64,000 nt of DNA from the NCBI RefSeq assembly GCF_016918035.1, contig NZ_JAERWK010000023.1, positions 62,001 to 126,000 on the forward strand. Reading direction: 5' to 3'. The DNA comes from Nakamurella leprariae (GTDB lineage: Bacteria; Actinomycetota; Actinomycetes; Mycobacteriales; Nakamurellaceae). The notes under the pieces are model-generated. The model had not been told where the DNA came from. It searched no databases and saw nothing but the letters and a program-made list of their open reading frames with translations. The number at the start of each line of letters is the position of its first letter. Positions within the stretch are counted from its first letter, which is position 1. Shown here piece by piece: positions 1 to 8,417 of this stretch. The translations under genes and the position numbers were made by a program.

Positions 1-235
1 CCACGCTCATCGCCGATCACCGGCCACGCGGACGGCGGACAGACCGCCGGAAGTCGGGGTCGGCACGGCCCGGGACAGCCCCGAGCCTCCGTCACGACGG
101 TCAACCACGGTGTTGTGCTCCTGTCTGCATCCTCGGCCGGGTGCCGTACATCCCCGCCTGGCGTCGCTGCCAGGCCCAGCATGGCGGATGACCGTGCGTC
201 GAGACCAGGTCATCACGTGGAGGAGACGTTCACCG

Positions 236-249
236 ACCGACTGGTCGGC
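236..249. promoter_or_regulatory. TetR-type operator candidate, copy 1
   Basis: The sequence ACCGACTGGTCGGC is a 6-2-6 inverted repeat with a single mismatch at its last base. A perfect copy lies 172 bp downstream. Symmetric 14-bp sites of this form are typical targets of TetR-family repressors. The natural candidate is the TetR gene at 4875-5513 at the end of the same gene block, which is inference. Confidence 0.5.
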
Positions 250-407
250 TGAGGCTCTGTCCTGCGGACGCCGGTGCGCTGGTGCAGGCAAGAACCGAGG
301 CCGCGGGTCGAACACCGGCTTGCACGAGCGCACGTCCCTCCAAGTTCTGTGGCTGAAACCGATGACTGGCGCCGCCTGGACGTGGCGGTCGTCACAGGCT
401 GCGAGTT

Positions 408-421
408 ACCGACTGGTCGGT
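408..421. promoter_or_regulatory. TetR-type operator candidate, copy 2
   Basis: ACCGACTGGTCGGT is a perfect inverted repeat (ACCGAC, 2 bp, GTCGGT) 162 bp before the E1 alpha start codon. It matches copy 1 in 13 of 14 positions. A weaker relative (ACCGACCGGTCCGC) follows the E2 stop codon at 3852-3865. Confidence 0.55.
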
Positions 422-582
422 CGATGCGTCGGGCACGGAGTCGGGTCCGACGGGGCCCGGTGAGCGGCCACGGTGATCAGGCGGCAGAGTAGGGAGATCA
501 CGGCTCCGACGCGCGCTCCAACGGCGGTGCGCGCCGGTCAACTCCACCCGACTCGACGGCGACGTCCGCACGGAGAGATGAC

Positions 583-1539
583 ATGACCGATCCGAAGACC
601 AAACTCGACATCTACCGGACCATGGTCCTGGCCCAGAGCTGGGAACAGGCGCTCATGCGACTGATCGACGAGAACCTCGCCCCGGCCAGCTACCACCCCG
701 GCCGCGGTTCGGAGGGCTCCGAGGTGGCCTGCACCATGGCGCTGCGGGAGAGCGACTACCTGCTCTACGACCATCGCGGCATGGCGCACATCATCGCCAA
801 GGGCGTGCCCCTGGTCGGTCTGTTCGGCGACTTCCTGGGCAACGAGCTCGGCACCACCCGCGGCTACGGCGCCGGCATCGTGCACGTCGCCGACCCCGAC
901 CGCGGAGTGCTCGGTCAGTCCGGGACCCTGGGCGGCAGCCAGCTGATCGCCGCCGGTGCCGCCCTGTCGGCCAAGATCCGCAAGACCGACCAGGTCACCA
1001 TGTGCTTCTTCGGGGACGGCGCCGCCAACCGCGGCACCTTCCACGAGGCGGCCAACGCCGCCGGTGCCTGGAAGCTGCCGTTGGTGTTCGTGGTGCAGAA
1101 CAACGGGTGGGCCGTGTCCGTCCCCACCGAGTACTCCACCGGCGGTGCCTTCGTCGACCGGGCCAACGGCTACGGCTTCCCCGGGGTGGCCGTCGACGGC
1201 CAGAACCCTTTCGAGGTCCACGATGTCGCGGTCGAGGCGGTGGAACGCGCCCGGAACGGAGGCGGTCCGACCCTCATCGAGGTCAAGACGGTGCGCCTGC
1301 TCGGTCACTACCTGGGCGACCCGCAGGCGTACCGGGAGGCGGCCGAGCGGTCGACCAGCGCCACCCGCGACCCGATCGTCTGGGCCCGCGCCGCGCTCAA
1401 GGAGAGCGGCGAGGCCACCGAGGAGCAGTTGTCCGCCATCGAGGCCGAGGCCATCGAGCAGGTCGAGGCGGCCCGGGAGCAGGCGCTCGCCGGAGCCAAG
1501 CCGACCGCCGATGTCCTGACCGAGTACCTCTACGTCTGA
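583..1539 (+). CDS. acoA: Thiamine-diphosphate-dependent dehydrogenase E1 alpha subunit (acetoin/2-oxoacid dehydrogenase)
   Basis: This is the alpha subunit of the heterotetrameric E1 component, which decarboxylates or cleaves the substrate on thiamine diphosphate and passes the acyl group to E2. The ThDP-binding motif is visible as GDG at residues 144-146 ending in NN at 173-174. At 318 residues it has the compact length of AcoA-type and branched-chain-type alpha subunits. The ATG is preceded by GGAGAG at a suitable distance. It is first in an operon with E1 beta 11 bp downstream and E2 directly after that. Acetoin dehydrogenase is the best guess from the short E1 alpha and the nearby reductases, but a pyruvate or branched-chain 2-oxoacid substrate remains possible. 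No E3 (dihydrolipoamide dehydrogenase) gene is present nearby, so it must be shared from elsewhere. Confidence 0.85.
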   Translation: MTDPKTKLDIYRTMVLAQSWEQALMRLIDENLAPASYHPGRGSEGSEVACTMALRESDYLLYDHRGMAHIIAKGVPLVGLFGDFLGNELGTTRGYGAGIVHVADPDRGVLGQSGTLGGSQLIAAGAALSAKIRKTDQVTMCFFGDGAANRGTFHEAANAAGAWKLPLVFVVQNNGWAVSVPTEYSTGGAFVDRANGYGFPGVAVDGQNPFEVHDVAVEAVERARNGGGPTLIEVKTVRLLGHYLGDPQAYREAAERSTSATRDPIVWARAALKESGEATEEQLSAIEAEAIEQVEAAREQALAGAKPTADVLTEYLYV

Positions 1540-1550
1540 GGAGCCTCCAC

Positions 1551-2546
1551 ATGACTGCATCGTCAGGTGCTCGCACGATCACCTACAGCCGCGCGATCAC
1601 CGAGGCCCTCGACGAGGAGATGGCCCGGGACGAGCGGGTCGTCGTCCTCGGCGAGGACGTCGGCCGGATGGGCGGCATCTTCGGCGCCACTCCCGGCCTC
1701 TACGAGAAGTACGGCGCCGACCGGGTCATCGACACCCCGATCTCCGAGATGTTCATCGTGGGCGGCGCTGTCGGCCTGGCCATCACCGGCCTGCGACCGG
1801 TGGCCGAGCTGCAGTTCGCCGACTTCATCGTCAACGCCGCCGACGAGACGTTGTCCAAGATGAGCAAGTGGCGCTACATGCACGGCGGCCAGTTCCGCGT
1901 GCCGATGGTGCTGCGCATGCCCGAGGGCGCGACCGGCGGCGGCGGGGCCGAACACTCGTTGTGCCCGGAGGCCCTGATGCTGAGCTACCCCGGCGCCCAC
2001 ATCGTGGTGCCGTCCACCCCGGCCGACGCCAAGGGCCTGCTCAAGGCGGCCATCCGGGACGACAACCCGGTCGGATTCTTCGAGCACAAGGCGCTCTACG
2101 CGACCCGCGGCGCCGTGCCGGACGACCCGGACTTCGTGGTGCCGATCGGCAAGGCCGACATCAAGCGTGAGGGCACCGATGTCACGGTGATCGCGTGGGG
2201 CCGGGCGGTGCACTGGGCGCTGGCCGCCGCCGATCTCGCCGCCACCGACGGCACCAGCGTCGAGGTGCTGGACACCCGGGGCCTGCGCCCGCTGGACACC
2301 GACGCGATCTTCGCCTCGATCGAGAAGACCGGCCGCGTGGTCATCGCCCAGGAGGCGCCGCGGACCGGCGGTGGGGCCTCGGAGATCTCGGCCGTGATCG
2401 CCGAGAACGTCATCGACCTGCTCGAGGGACCGATCAAGCGGATCGGGGCGATGGACGTGCCGATCCCGCAGAACCCGGCCCTCGAGGCGCTGGTCATGCC
2501 CACGCCGGCCGACATCCATCTGGCCGTCAAGGAGCTCGTGGGCTGA
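1551..2546 (+). CDS. acoB: Thiamine-diphosphate-dependent dehydrogenase E1 beta subunit
   Basis: This is the beta subunit of the same E1 heterotetramer. It has 331 residues, the usual length, with the family signature [14 protein letters not shown] near residue 29 and the transketolase pyrimidine-binding and C-terminal domains in order. The ATG at 1551 follows GAGGAG by about 7 bp. An upstream extension in the same frame exists but overlaps the E1 alpha gene and has no family similarity. The stop codon lies one base before the E2 start, so translation of the three subunits is probably coupled. Confidence 0.88.
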   Translation: MTASSGARTITYSRAITEALDEEMARDERVVVLGEDVGRMGGIFGATPGLYEKYGADRVIDTPISEMFIVGGAVGLAITGLRPVAELQFADFIVNAADETLSKMSKWRYMHGGQFRVPMVLRMPEGATGGGGAEHSLCPEALMLSYPGAHIVVPSTPADAKGLLKAAIRDDNPVGFFEHKALYATRGAVPDDPDFVVPIGKADIKREGTDVTVIAWGRAVHWALAAADLAATDGTSVEVLDTRGLRPLDTDAIFASIEKTGRVVIAQEAPRTGGGASEISAVIAENVIDLLEGPIKRIGAMDVPIPQNPALEALVMPTPADIHLAVKELVG

Positions 2547-2547
2547 C

Positions 2548-3852
2548 ATGCACCTGATCCATCTGTCCCAGCAGGGCTACACCATGGAGTCCGGGATCAT
2601 CGTGTCCTGGATGCAGCAGGAGGGCGACGCGTTCACCGCCGGCGACCCGTTGTACGAGGTGGAGACTCAGAAGAACACCGTCGAGGTCGAGGCCCGGGTA
2701 CCCGGCACCATGGCGCGGATCGTCGCGCCGACGGGGGAGGACCTGCCCGTCGGCGCCCTGCTCGCGGTGGTCGCCGATCCCGGGGAGACGTTGACGGCCG
2801 AGCAGATCGACGCCGCGATCGCCGAGGAGTCCTCGGGTGAGGCCGGGCCGACCGAGCCGCCCGAGTTCGCACCCGGCGGGGCCGAGGGCCCGGCCGCGCT
2901 GGCCGGACGGGAGCCGTCGGGGTCACCGCTGCCCGCGGCTCCCGCCGCGACGACCGGGGCCCCGGCCGGAGGCCGGGTCCGGGCGCTGCCCAAGGTCCGG
3001 ACCTATGCGGCCGAGCGGGGCGTCGACCTGGCGCTGGTGACCGGCACCGGGGCCCGCGGCGCGGTCACCGTCGAGGACATCGACGCCTTCCTGTCCTCGT
3101 CGGGGGCCGTCGGCTCGTCCGCCGCGGCCGGGTCCGGTCCGGCGACGGCCCTCCCCGGGGTGGCCGTGCGCGAACAGCGTCCGGTCACCGGTGCGCGCAA
3201 GGCCATGGCGGACAACCTGTCCCGCAGCTGGTCGGAGATCCCGCAGTTCGTCCAGCAGTTCCGGGTCGACCTCACCGCGGTGCTCACCTTCCGCGCCCAG
3301 CGCAAGGCGGCGGGGCAGGCGGTGGGCGTCACCGACATCCTGGTCGCCGCGATCGCCCGCGCGGCCGGCACGGTGCCCGAGGTCAACGCCAGCTGGACGT
3401 CCGGCGGGATCACGGTCTACGACGACGTCAACGTCTCGCTGGCGGTCAACACCGACCGTGGCCTGCTGGTCCCGGTGGTGCCCCGCACGCAGACCCTGGG
3501 CCTGGACGAGATCAACGCCGCGGTCACCGCGACGGTGTCGGCCGCTCAGGCGGGCCGGGGGCCGCTGGACGCGGTGCCCGGGACCATCACCCTGTCCAAT
3601 CTGGGCCAGGGCGCGGTGGAGACCGGCATGCCGTTGGTCACCGCCCCGCAGTCGGCCATCGTCTTCGTCGGGGCGACGGTCGACACCCCGGTCGTCGCCG
3701 GCGGTGAGGTGGTCGTCCGTCCGCTGCTGGGCGTGGCTGTGGGCTACGACCACCGCATCGTCGACGGGGCCACCGGTGGCCGGTTCTGCGCCGCTCTCAA
3801 GGAGCTGCTCGACCATCCCGAGCAGCTCGAGGCGGCGTCGGTCCCCGGCTGA
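2548..3852 (+). CDS. acoC: Dihydrolipoamide acyltransferase E2 component
   Basis: This is the E2 core of the complex, which transfers the acyl group from the lipoyl arm to coenzyme A. Domains in order are a lipoyl domain (residues 1-80) with the lipoylated lysine at 42 in ETQKNTVEV, an Ala/Pro-rich linker, a peripheral subunit-binding domain (about 146-183), a second flexible linker, and the catalytic acyltransferase domain (about 210-430). The active-site histidine and aspartate are in HRIVDG at 402-407. At 434 residues with a single lipoyl domain it matches branched-chain and acetoin-type E2 proteins. It begins one base after the E1 beta stop. Confidence 0.88.
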   Translation: MHLIHLSQQGYTMESGIIVSWMQQEGDAFTAGDPLYEVETQKNTVEVEARVPGTMARIVAPTGEDLPVGALLAVVADPGETLTAEQIDAAIAEESSGEAGPTEPPEFAPGGAEGPAALAGREPSGSPLPAAPAATTGAPAGGRVRALPKVRTYAAERGVDLALVTGTGARGAVTVEDIDAFLSSSGAVGSSAAAGSGPATALPGVAVREQRPVTGARKAMADNLSRSWSEIPQFVQQFRVDLTAVLTFRAQRKAAGQAVGVTDILVAAIARAAGTVPEVNASWTSGGITVYDDVNVSLAVNTDRGLLVPVVPRTQTLGLDEINAAVTATVSAAQAGRGPLDAVPGTITLSNLGQGAVETGMPLVTAPQSAIVFVGATVDTPVVAGGEVVVRPLLGVAVGYDHRIVDGATGGRFCAALKELLDHPEQLEAASVPG

Positions 3853-3977
3853 CCGACCGGTCCGCGACGCCCGTCCTGCACCGCGGCTCGGGCGTCGCGG
3901 CGCGCCGGCCCGACGAGCCGGCGCCCACACCGTGCGGTCCGCGACCGCGGAGCCGCCACCATGCACCACCGAGAAGA

Positions 3978-4787
3978 ATGCGAGCACCAACACCGATGAG
4001 CGGTCGTCGAATCGTGGTCACCGGAGCAGCCCAGGGCATCGGCAAGGCGGTGGCCACCCGTCTCGCCGAGGACGGCGAGAACCTCGTCCTGGTGGATCGC
4101 AAGGAGGCCGAGCTGCAGGCCACCGCCGCCGAGCTGGACGCCCTGAGCCGGGGCACCGTGGCCACCCGAGTGGCCGATCTGCTGGAGCTGGACAAGCTGC
4201 CGGCCCTGGCTGACGAGATCGACGACGAGGCGCCGATCGACGGGCTGATCAACGTGGCCGGCGTCGGTCTGATGTCCGTCTTCGCCGAGCTCGATCTGGC
4301 CCAGTGGCAGCGCACCTTCGACATCAACGTGACCGCGACGTTCCTGCTCGGTCGCGCGGTCGGCGAGCGGATGGCGCCGCGCGGGTCCGGGCGGATCGTG
4401 AACATGGCCAGCATCGCCGGCAAGCGCGGCAGCGCGGCCCTGGCCGACTACTGCGCCTCGAAGGCGGCGGTCATCTCGCTGACCCAGTCGATGGCCAGCG
4501 TCTACGGCCCGCACGGCGTCACGGTCAACGCGATCTGCCCGGGGCTGGTCTGGACCCCCATGTGGGAGGTCACCGGGGCCTGGCTGGCCGAGAACGTGCC
4601 GGCCATGAAGGACGCCGGCCTGTCCAACCACGACGCGTTCATGGCGTCGGTCAAGGCGCAGACGCCGCTGCAGCGGCCGACCAAGGTGGAGGACATCGCG
4701 GCGATGGTGCGCTTCCTGCTGTCGCCGGACGCCAACCTGGTGACCGGTCAGGCGCTGAACGTCGACGGCGGCATCGAGGTCCACTGA
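3978..4787 (+). CDS. Short-chain dehydrogenase/reductase
   Basis: This is a classical SDR of about 269 residues. It shows the nucleotide-binding motif TGAAQGIG near the N terminus, the NVAGVG structural motif, the catalytic serine (S145) and Y158-x3-K162 (YCASK). A second in-frame ATG at 3996 gives the more typical N terminus MSGRRIVVTG; neither start has a strong ribosome binding site. It lies 125 bp after the E2 gene on the same strand. With an acetoin-type complex upstream, a diacetyl/acetoin or butanediol reductase role is possible, but SDR specificity cannot be read from sequence. Confidence 0.85.
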   Translation: MRAPTPMSGRRIVVTGAAQGIGKAVATRLAEDGENLVLVDRKEAELQATAAELDALSRGTVATRVADLLELDKLPALADEIDDEAPIDGLINVAGVGLMSVFAELDLAQWQRTFDINVTATFLLGRAVGERMAPRGSGRIVNMASIAGKRGSAALADYCASKAAVISLTQSMASVYGPHGVTVNAICPGLVWTPMWEVTGAWLAENVPAMKDAGLSNHDAFMASVKAQTPLQRPTKVEDIAAMVRFLLSPDANLVTGQALNVDGGIEVH

Positions 4788-4820
4788 CACCGGACCGCAA
4801 CACGATCGGCAGCGGCAGGC

Positions 4821-4848
4821 GGCCCGGGAACCTGGCGGTTCCCGGGCC
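4821..4848. terminator. Bidirectional hairpin terminator between convergent SDR and TetR genes
   Basis: A perfect 12-bp stem (GGCCCGGGAACC paired with GGTTCCCGGGCC) with a TGGC loop sits in the 87-bp gap between two convergent genes. There is no U-tract, as is usual for hairpin terminators in high-G+C Actinobacteria. Confidence 0.7.
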
Positions 4849-4874
4849 GTCGTCGGCTCGGTCGGTGACCGGGC

Positions 4875-5513
4875 TCAGCCGGCCGTCTGGCCCCGCGGGT
4901 GGGCCGCGATGCCCCGGACGAAGATGTCCCAGAACTGATAGGCGATCTCGCGAGGTCGTAGGGGACCGCTGGCCTGGTACCACTGGTAGGCCCAGTTGCA
5001 CATGCCGAACAGGGCCAGTGCGGCCAGGCGGGGGTCGGTGTCCCGGAAGGTGCCGTCCGCGGTGCCCTGCTTGATGGCGTGCGCGACGGCCGCCTCGTAC
5101 CGGTCCCGTTTGTCCCGCATGGCCGGTTGGTCGGCCTCCGGCAACTCGCGGTGGTGCTCGAAGAAGACCCGGACATGGCCCCGGTGCGTCTCCATCAGCT
5201 CCATGATGTCGACCATCACCTCGAGCAGGCGCTGCTCGGGGGCCAGCCCGGCCTGCTGGCGGCGCTCGTTCTTCTCCAGCAGCAGGTCGATGAACTCCTC
5301 GTGGATGGACGCCAGGATCTGGTCTTTGCCTGAGAAATAATGGTAGAGCGTCGGTTTCGCGATGCCGACGGTGCGGCCGATGTCGTCCATGGTGGTGTTG
5401 GAGTACCCCATGCGGTCGAACAGCTCGGCAGCGGACGTGATGATCTCGGCGCGACGGTCGTCGAGACTCATCCGTCGTCGCGCCGATCGGGTGGACGGTG
5501 CACGAGTCGGCAT
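4875..5513 (-). CDS. TetR family transcriptional regulator
   Basis: This is a 212-residue repressor with an N-terminal TetR helix-turn-helix (about residues 24-65; ITSAAELF, then TTMDDIGRTVGIAKPTLYHYF) and a C-terminal ligand-binding domain. The chosen ATG follows GGGGGAG by 5 bp; an open frame runs further upstream but is low-complexity. An internal ATG at 5471 would remove 14 basic residues. The gene faces the acetoin-type operon and may control it through the repeated ACCGAC/GTCGGT sites upstream of acoA. The C-terminal half resembles regulators of acyl-CoA and sterol catabolism, so the inducer may be an acyl-CoA. Confidence 0.85.
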   Translation of the reverse strand: MPTRAPSTRSARRRMSLDDRRAEIITSAAELFDRMGYSNTTMDDIGRTVGIAKPTLYHYFSGKDQILASIHEEFIDLLLEKNERRQQAGLAPEQRLLEVMVDIMELMETHRGHVRVFFEHHRELPEADQPAMRDKRDRYEAAVAHAIKQGTADGTFRDTDPRLAALALFGMCNWAYQWYQASGPLRPREIAYQFWDIFVRGIAAHPRGQTAG

Positions 5514-5849
5514 GACGTCTCCCCCTTCCCTGGTCTCGTCCCGCGACCGGCTCCGGTGCCGGGGCGGACGGCCCTCGGGGGTGGTTCCCCGGACCCGCCT
5601 CGTCGCGTCCGTGCATGTTCTCATCTGTGACCCGCCGACACCAGCATGTGTCTGCGCTGGTCGGGACGGTCGCTGAGCGGGCGGCCCAGACGGGGCTGCA
5701 GCGACCGCGATGCGACGGGCCGGGCGGACGGGCGCGGCTACCGCGGGGGCTCCTGGAGTCCTTCGCACGGCTCAGCACCCTCGATGCGAAACCCTTTACG
5801 GCATACCGAGTTGGCTGCTCTCGCTGATCCGGAATTCGTCGGCCGATGA
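5514..5849. other. Intergenic region between the divergent TetR gene and the dehydrogenase remnant
   Basis: No gene is supported here. The stretch must contain the promoter of the TetR gene at its left end. I find no clear repeat of the ACCGAC/GTCGGT type. The right part runs into the decayed alcohol dehydrogenase sequence annotated next and may contain more of it in an unrecognisable state. Confidence 0.4.
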
Positions 5850-6107
5850 ACGTCGGTCGACACGCCCTCGGCCTTGACAGTGACCGTGGAACGGGAGTTC
5901 ACTTCGCCCAACCGACCCGACGGTCGGATCCCGGTTCCGAACCAACGGAGGTTCTCGTCCAGGGCGGACACCATGCGCGCAGCGGTCGACACCGCGCCGC
6001 TGGTCACCGAGACTTCCGAACTGGCCTCTGTCCAGGAGGCGTTCGAAACCCAACTGGCCGCCGACGATGTCATGACGGTGGTCGTCACGATGGAGGAAGC
6101 CCCATGA
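5850..6107 (+). pseudogene. C-terminal remnant of a zinc-type (medium-chain) alcohol dehydrogenase
   Basis: A frame of about 80 codons reads like the last quarter of a medium-chain alcohol/sorbitol dehydrogenase: an EREFT segment (compare the usual GREIT), then TMRAAVDTAPLVTETSELA, then VQEAFETQLA, and finally VMTVVVTM. These correspond to the PLVTHRFPL, AFE and KVVV landmarks of the family C terminus. The catalytic domain and zinc ligands are absent. A TTG at 5874 could start a 77-residue product. Its stop codon overlaps the start of the next SDR (ATGA), so it may survive as a translational lead-in. The assignment is by eye and moderate. Confidence 0.4.
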
Positions 6108-6880
6108 ACACCGGACTCGACGCCAAGGTCGTCGTCATCACCGGCGGAGCCAGCGGGCAGGGCCTGGCCGCGACCGAACTGTTCGCGGCCGAGGGGGCCA
6201 AGGTCATCGTCGCCGACTGGAACGAGGCCGGCGCCCAGGCGCAGGCCAAGGCACTCCAGGACAAGGGCGCCGACGCGATCGCCGTCGGCGTGGACGTGGC
6301 CGACGAGAGTGCCGTCAAGGGCATGATCGACGCCGCCGTCTCCCGCTTCGGTCGGCTCGACGTGCTCTTCAACAACGCCGGCGTCGGCTTCAGCTCGACC
6401 AACCGGTTCAAGATGGCCAACGTGGTGGAGACCCCGGTCGCCGACTGGGACGCCATCATCGCCATCAACCTCAAGGGCCCAGCCCTGGGGTGCAAGTTCG
6501 CCCTGCCGGTCATGGCCGAGCAGGGCGCCGGCGTCATCATCAACAATGCCTCGATCAACGGCCTGGTCGCGCTGTCCGGTGCAGACGCCTACACCGCGTC
6601 CAAGGGCGGGGTGGTCGCCTTGACCCGCGTCATGGCCGCCGACTGGGGCCCCAAGGGCATCCGGGTCAACTGCATCTGCCCGGGCGGGGTCGACACCCCG
6701 ATGATCAACCAGGCTCTGGTGGACGACGCCGCGCGCGCCGCCGCCGGGGCCGGCAACCCCCTGCGCCGCATCGCGCAGCCGAGCGAGATCGCCTCTGTGG
6801 CAGTCTTCCTCGCCTCGGACGCGGCGTCGTACGTCAACGGGGTCATCATCCCCGTCGACGGTGGCGCGACCGCCATCTGA
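6104..6880 (+). CDS. Short-chain dehydrogenase/reductase (NAD(P)-dependent)
   Basis: This is a 258-residue classical SDR with the glycine motif TGGASGQG near residue 12, NNAGVG, the catalytic serine S150 in NNASING, and Y163-x3-K167 (YTASK). A downstream PGGVDTPM segment and a C-terminal PVDGGATAI complete the family pattern. The ATG follows GGAGGAAG by about 5 bp and overlaps the stop codon of the dehydrogenase remnant upstream. Longer in-frame starts exist but encode no SDR sequence. The physiological substrate is unknown; neighbours suggest a secondary alcohol or 3-hydroxyacyl compound. Confidence 0.87.
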   Translation: MNTGLDAKVVVITGGASGQGLAATELFAAEGAKVIVADWNEAGAQAQAKALQDKGADAIAVGVDVADESAVKGMIDAAVSRFGRLDVLFNNAGVGFSSTNRFKMANVVETPVADWDAIIAINLKGPALGCKFALPVMAEQGAGVIINNASINGLVALSGADAYTASKGGVVALTRVMAADWGPKGIRVNCICPGGVDTPMINQALVDDAARAAAGAGNPLRRIAQPSEIASVAVFLASDAASYVNGVIIPVDGGATAI

Positions 6881-7327
6881 GCGATCCCGTCACCGACCTC
6901 TCACAGACGCGGGGCGCTTCCTCTCGGGGGGCGCCACCACGTGTGACCGCGACCGGCCGCCGATGACGGTGGCCGGCCCTCCGGTCGGGCGAGCGTGAGC
7001 ATCGGGCCGGCTCGCCCACCTCGTGCGCACCGCGAAGTTCAACCTGCTGAACCCGTTCTGGTCGGCCGATCTCGGCCTCGACACCGCCCAGATCGGCAGT
7101 GTCTCGGCCAGCTCAGGGCATCCCCGGATTCCCGGCTCAGCTGACCGAGCCGGCCGGCGTCAGCCCCGACGCCGACACCGAGCGCGACCTGCGCTGACGC
7201 GGGCGCACTCCGACTCCGGCTCCCGGACCGTCAGCGTTGACGGACCGGGGGCCGGTGCTGGTTCCCGGCCTGATCCGGCAGGATCACGCGCAGTTCCCCG
7301 CCCGCCCAGCCAACCAGGAGTGACCTC
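6881..7327. other. Intergenic region with a possible decayed reading frame
   Basis: No intact gene is supported. From about 7002 one frame reads VRTAKFNLLNPFWSADLGLD followed by TAQIGSVSAS, which looks protein-like. After about 7113 sense continues in another frame as GIPGFPAQLTEPAGV and ends at a TGA near 7196. This could be the tail of a frameshifted gene, but I recognise no family. A Shine-Dalgarno AGGAG for the next gene lies at 7316-7320. Confidence 0.3.
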
Positions 7328-8344
7328 GTGAGTGCAGCCGTCCCCGACACCGTCCCGGACACCATGCGCCAGGTCGTGCAGCGCCGCTACGGCCGCCCGG
7401 CCGAGGTCGCCGAGATCGACACCGTGCCGGTGCCGGTGCCGCGGGACGGGCAGCTGCTCGTGCGCCTCGAGGCCGCGCCGATCAACCCGGCCGAGATCCT
7501 GATGTTCGAGGGCCGGTACGGGTACGGCCCGTCCAAGCCGGCACTGCCGCGCAAGGCGGGCATCGAGGGGGTCGGCACCGTGGTCGGCGGCGCCACCGAC
7601 GTCGTGCCCGAGGGCACGACCGTGGCCCTGCTCGGCGTCGACGGACTGTGGTCGGACTACATGGTCATCCCGGCCGCCACCGCGATCCGGCTGCCGCCGG
7701 ACACCGACAAGGTGCAGCTGGCCCTGGGCATGGTGAACCCGCAGGCGGTGATCCTGCTGCTCGAGGAGCACGTGAAGCTGCAGCCCGGCGACTGGATCGT
7801 GCAGAACGCCGGCAACTCGGCGTTCGGACGGATCCTGGACACGGTGGCCCACGAGCGTGGGCACAAGGTCGTCAACGTGGTCCGGTCGCAGCAGGCGGCC
7901 GACAGCGTGGCCGGCCGGCTCACCGGTCCGGTGGTCATCGACGGCCCCGATCTGCAGCAGCAGGTCGAGGCGATCACCGGTGGCGAGCTGGCGGTGCTCG
8001 GGGTCGACGCGGTCGGGGGTGCGGCCACCAACCGCCTGGCCCACTGCCTGAAGGCCGGCGCGGTCGTGTCGAACTACGGCCTGATGTCCGGTGAGCCGTG
8101 CCAGATCGACTCGGAGCTGGTGGTGTTCAACGACATCCGGCTCGAGGGGTACTGGACGCCGCGGTCGATGCGCACACTGACCTCGGAGCAGATCGGGGCG
8201 GTCTTCACCGAGGCGTTCGACCTGGTCATCTCGGGCAAGTTCGACATCCCCGTCGAGCAGACCTACTCGCTGTCCGACGTGGGGGCCGCCCTCGAGCACG
8301 CCGAGCGCGGCGGCCGTGGCGGCAAGATCGTCCTGACCCGCTGA
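7328..8344 (+). CDS. Zinc-independent medium-chain reductase (quinone oxidoreductase / 2-enoyl reductase type)
   Basis: This 338-residue MDR protein starts with GTG 7 bp after AGGAG. It has the GroES-like N-terminal domain (APINPAEILMFEGRYG) and a Rossmann domain beginning with WIVQNAGNSAFGR near residue 158. The asparagine-rich QNAGNSA motif and the lack of a Cys/His zinc site resemble the mitochondrial 2-enoyl thioester reductase (MECR/ETR1) branch. A role as enoyl-CoA/ACP reductase or quinone reductase is likely; the exact substrate is not visible. It converges on the next gene across a hairpin. Confidence 0.8.
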   Translation: MSAAVPDTVPDTMRQVVQRRYGRPAEVAEIDTVPVPVPRDGQLLVRLEAAPINPAEILMFEGRYGYGPSKPALPRKAGIEGVGTVVGGATDVVPEGTTVALLGVDGLWSDYMVIPAATAIRLPPDTDKVQLALGMVNPQAVILLLEEHVKLQPGDWIVQNAGNSAFGRILDTVAHERGHKVVNVVRSQQAADSVAGRLTGPVVIDGPDLQQQVEAITGGELAVLGVDAVGGAATNRLAHCLKAGAVVSNYGLMSGEPCQIDSELVVFNDIRLEGYWTPRSMRTLTSEQIGAVFTEAFDLVISGKFDIPVEQTYSLSDVGAALEHAERGGRGGKIVLTR

Positions 8345-8356
8345 GACACACGTCCT

Positions 8357-8400
8357 CTCGACCCCGGTCGCCCGATGCAGGTCCGGCGGCCGGGGTCGAG
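8357..8400. terminator. Hairpin between convergent genes
   Basis: An 11-bp perfect stem (CTCGACCCCGG paired with CCGGGGTCGAG) encloses a 22-bp G+C-rich loop in the 73-bp gap between the MDR gene and the convergent PH/M16 gene. Position and symmetry suit a bidirectional terminator. Confidence 0.55.
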
Positions 8401-8417
8401 TCGTCGCTGACCCGCCG

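Larger units (their letters stand above)
1..582. promoter_or_regulatory. Upstream region of the acetoin dehydrogenase operon; no convincing gene
   Basis: Several open frames cross this stretch on both strands, but all are arginine/proline-rich shadows without a ribosome binding site or a family resemblance. What stands out is a repeated inverted repeat at 236-249 and 408-421 (annotated separately), so I read most of this region as control sequence for the operon that starts at 583. An end fragment of an upstream gene cannot be excluded. Confidence 0.5.

Noticed and set aside
1-582. Several open frames of 60-117 codons at the left edge
   Set aside because: Arginine/proline-rich translations, no ribosome binding sites, no recognisable family, and they overlap each other on both strands.
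5874-5902. TTGACA at 5874 as a -35 promoter box for the second SDR
   Set aside because: No -10-like hexamer lies 16-18 bp downstream (the sequence there is GTTCAC), and the TTG also fits as a codon in the dehydrogenase remnant.
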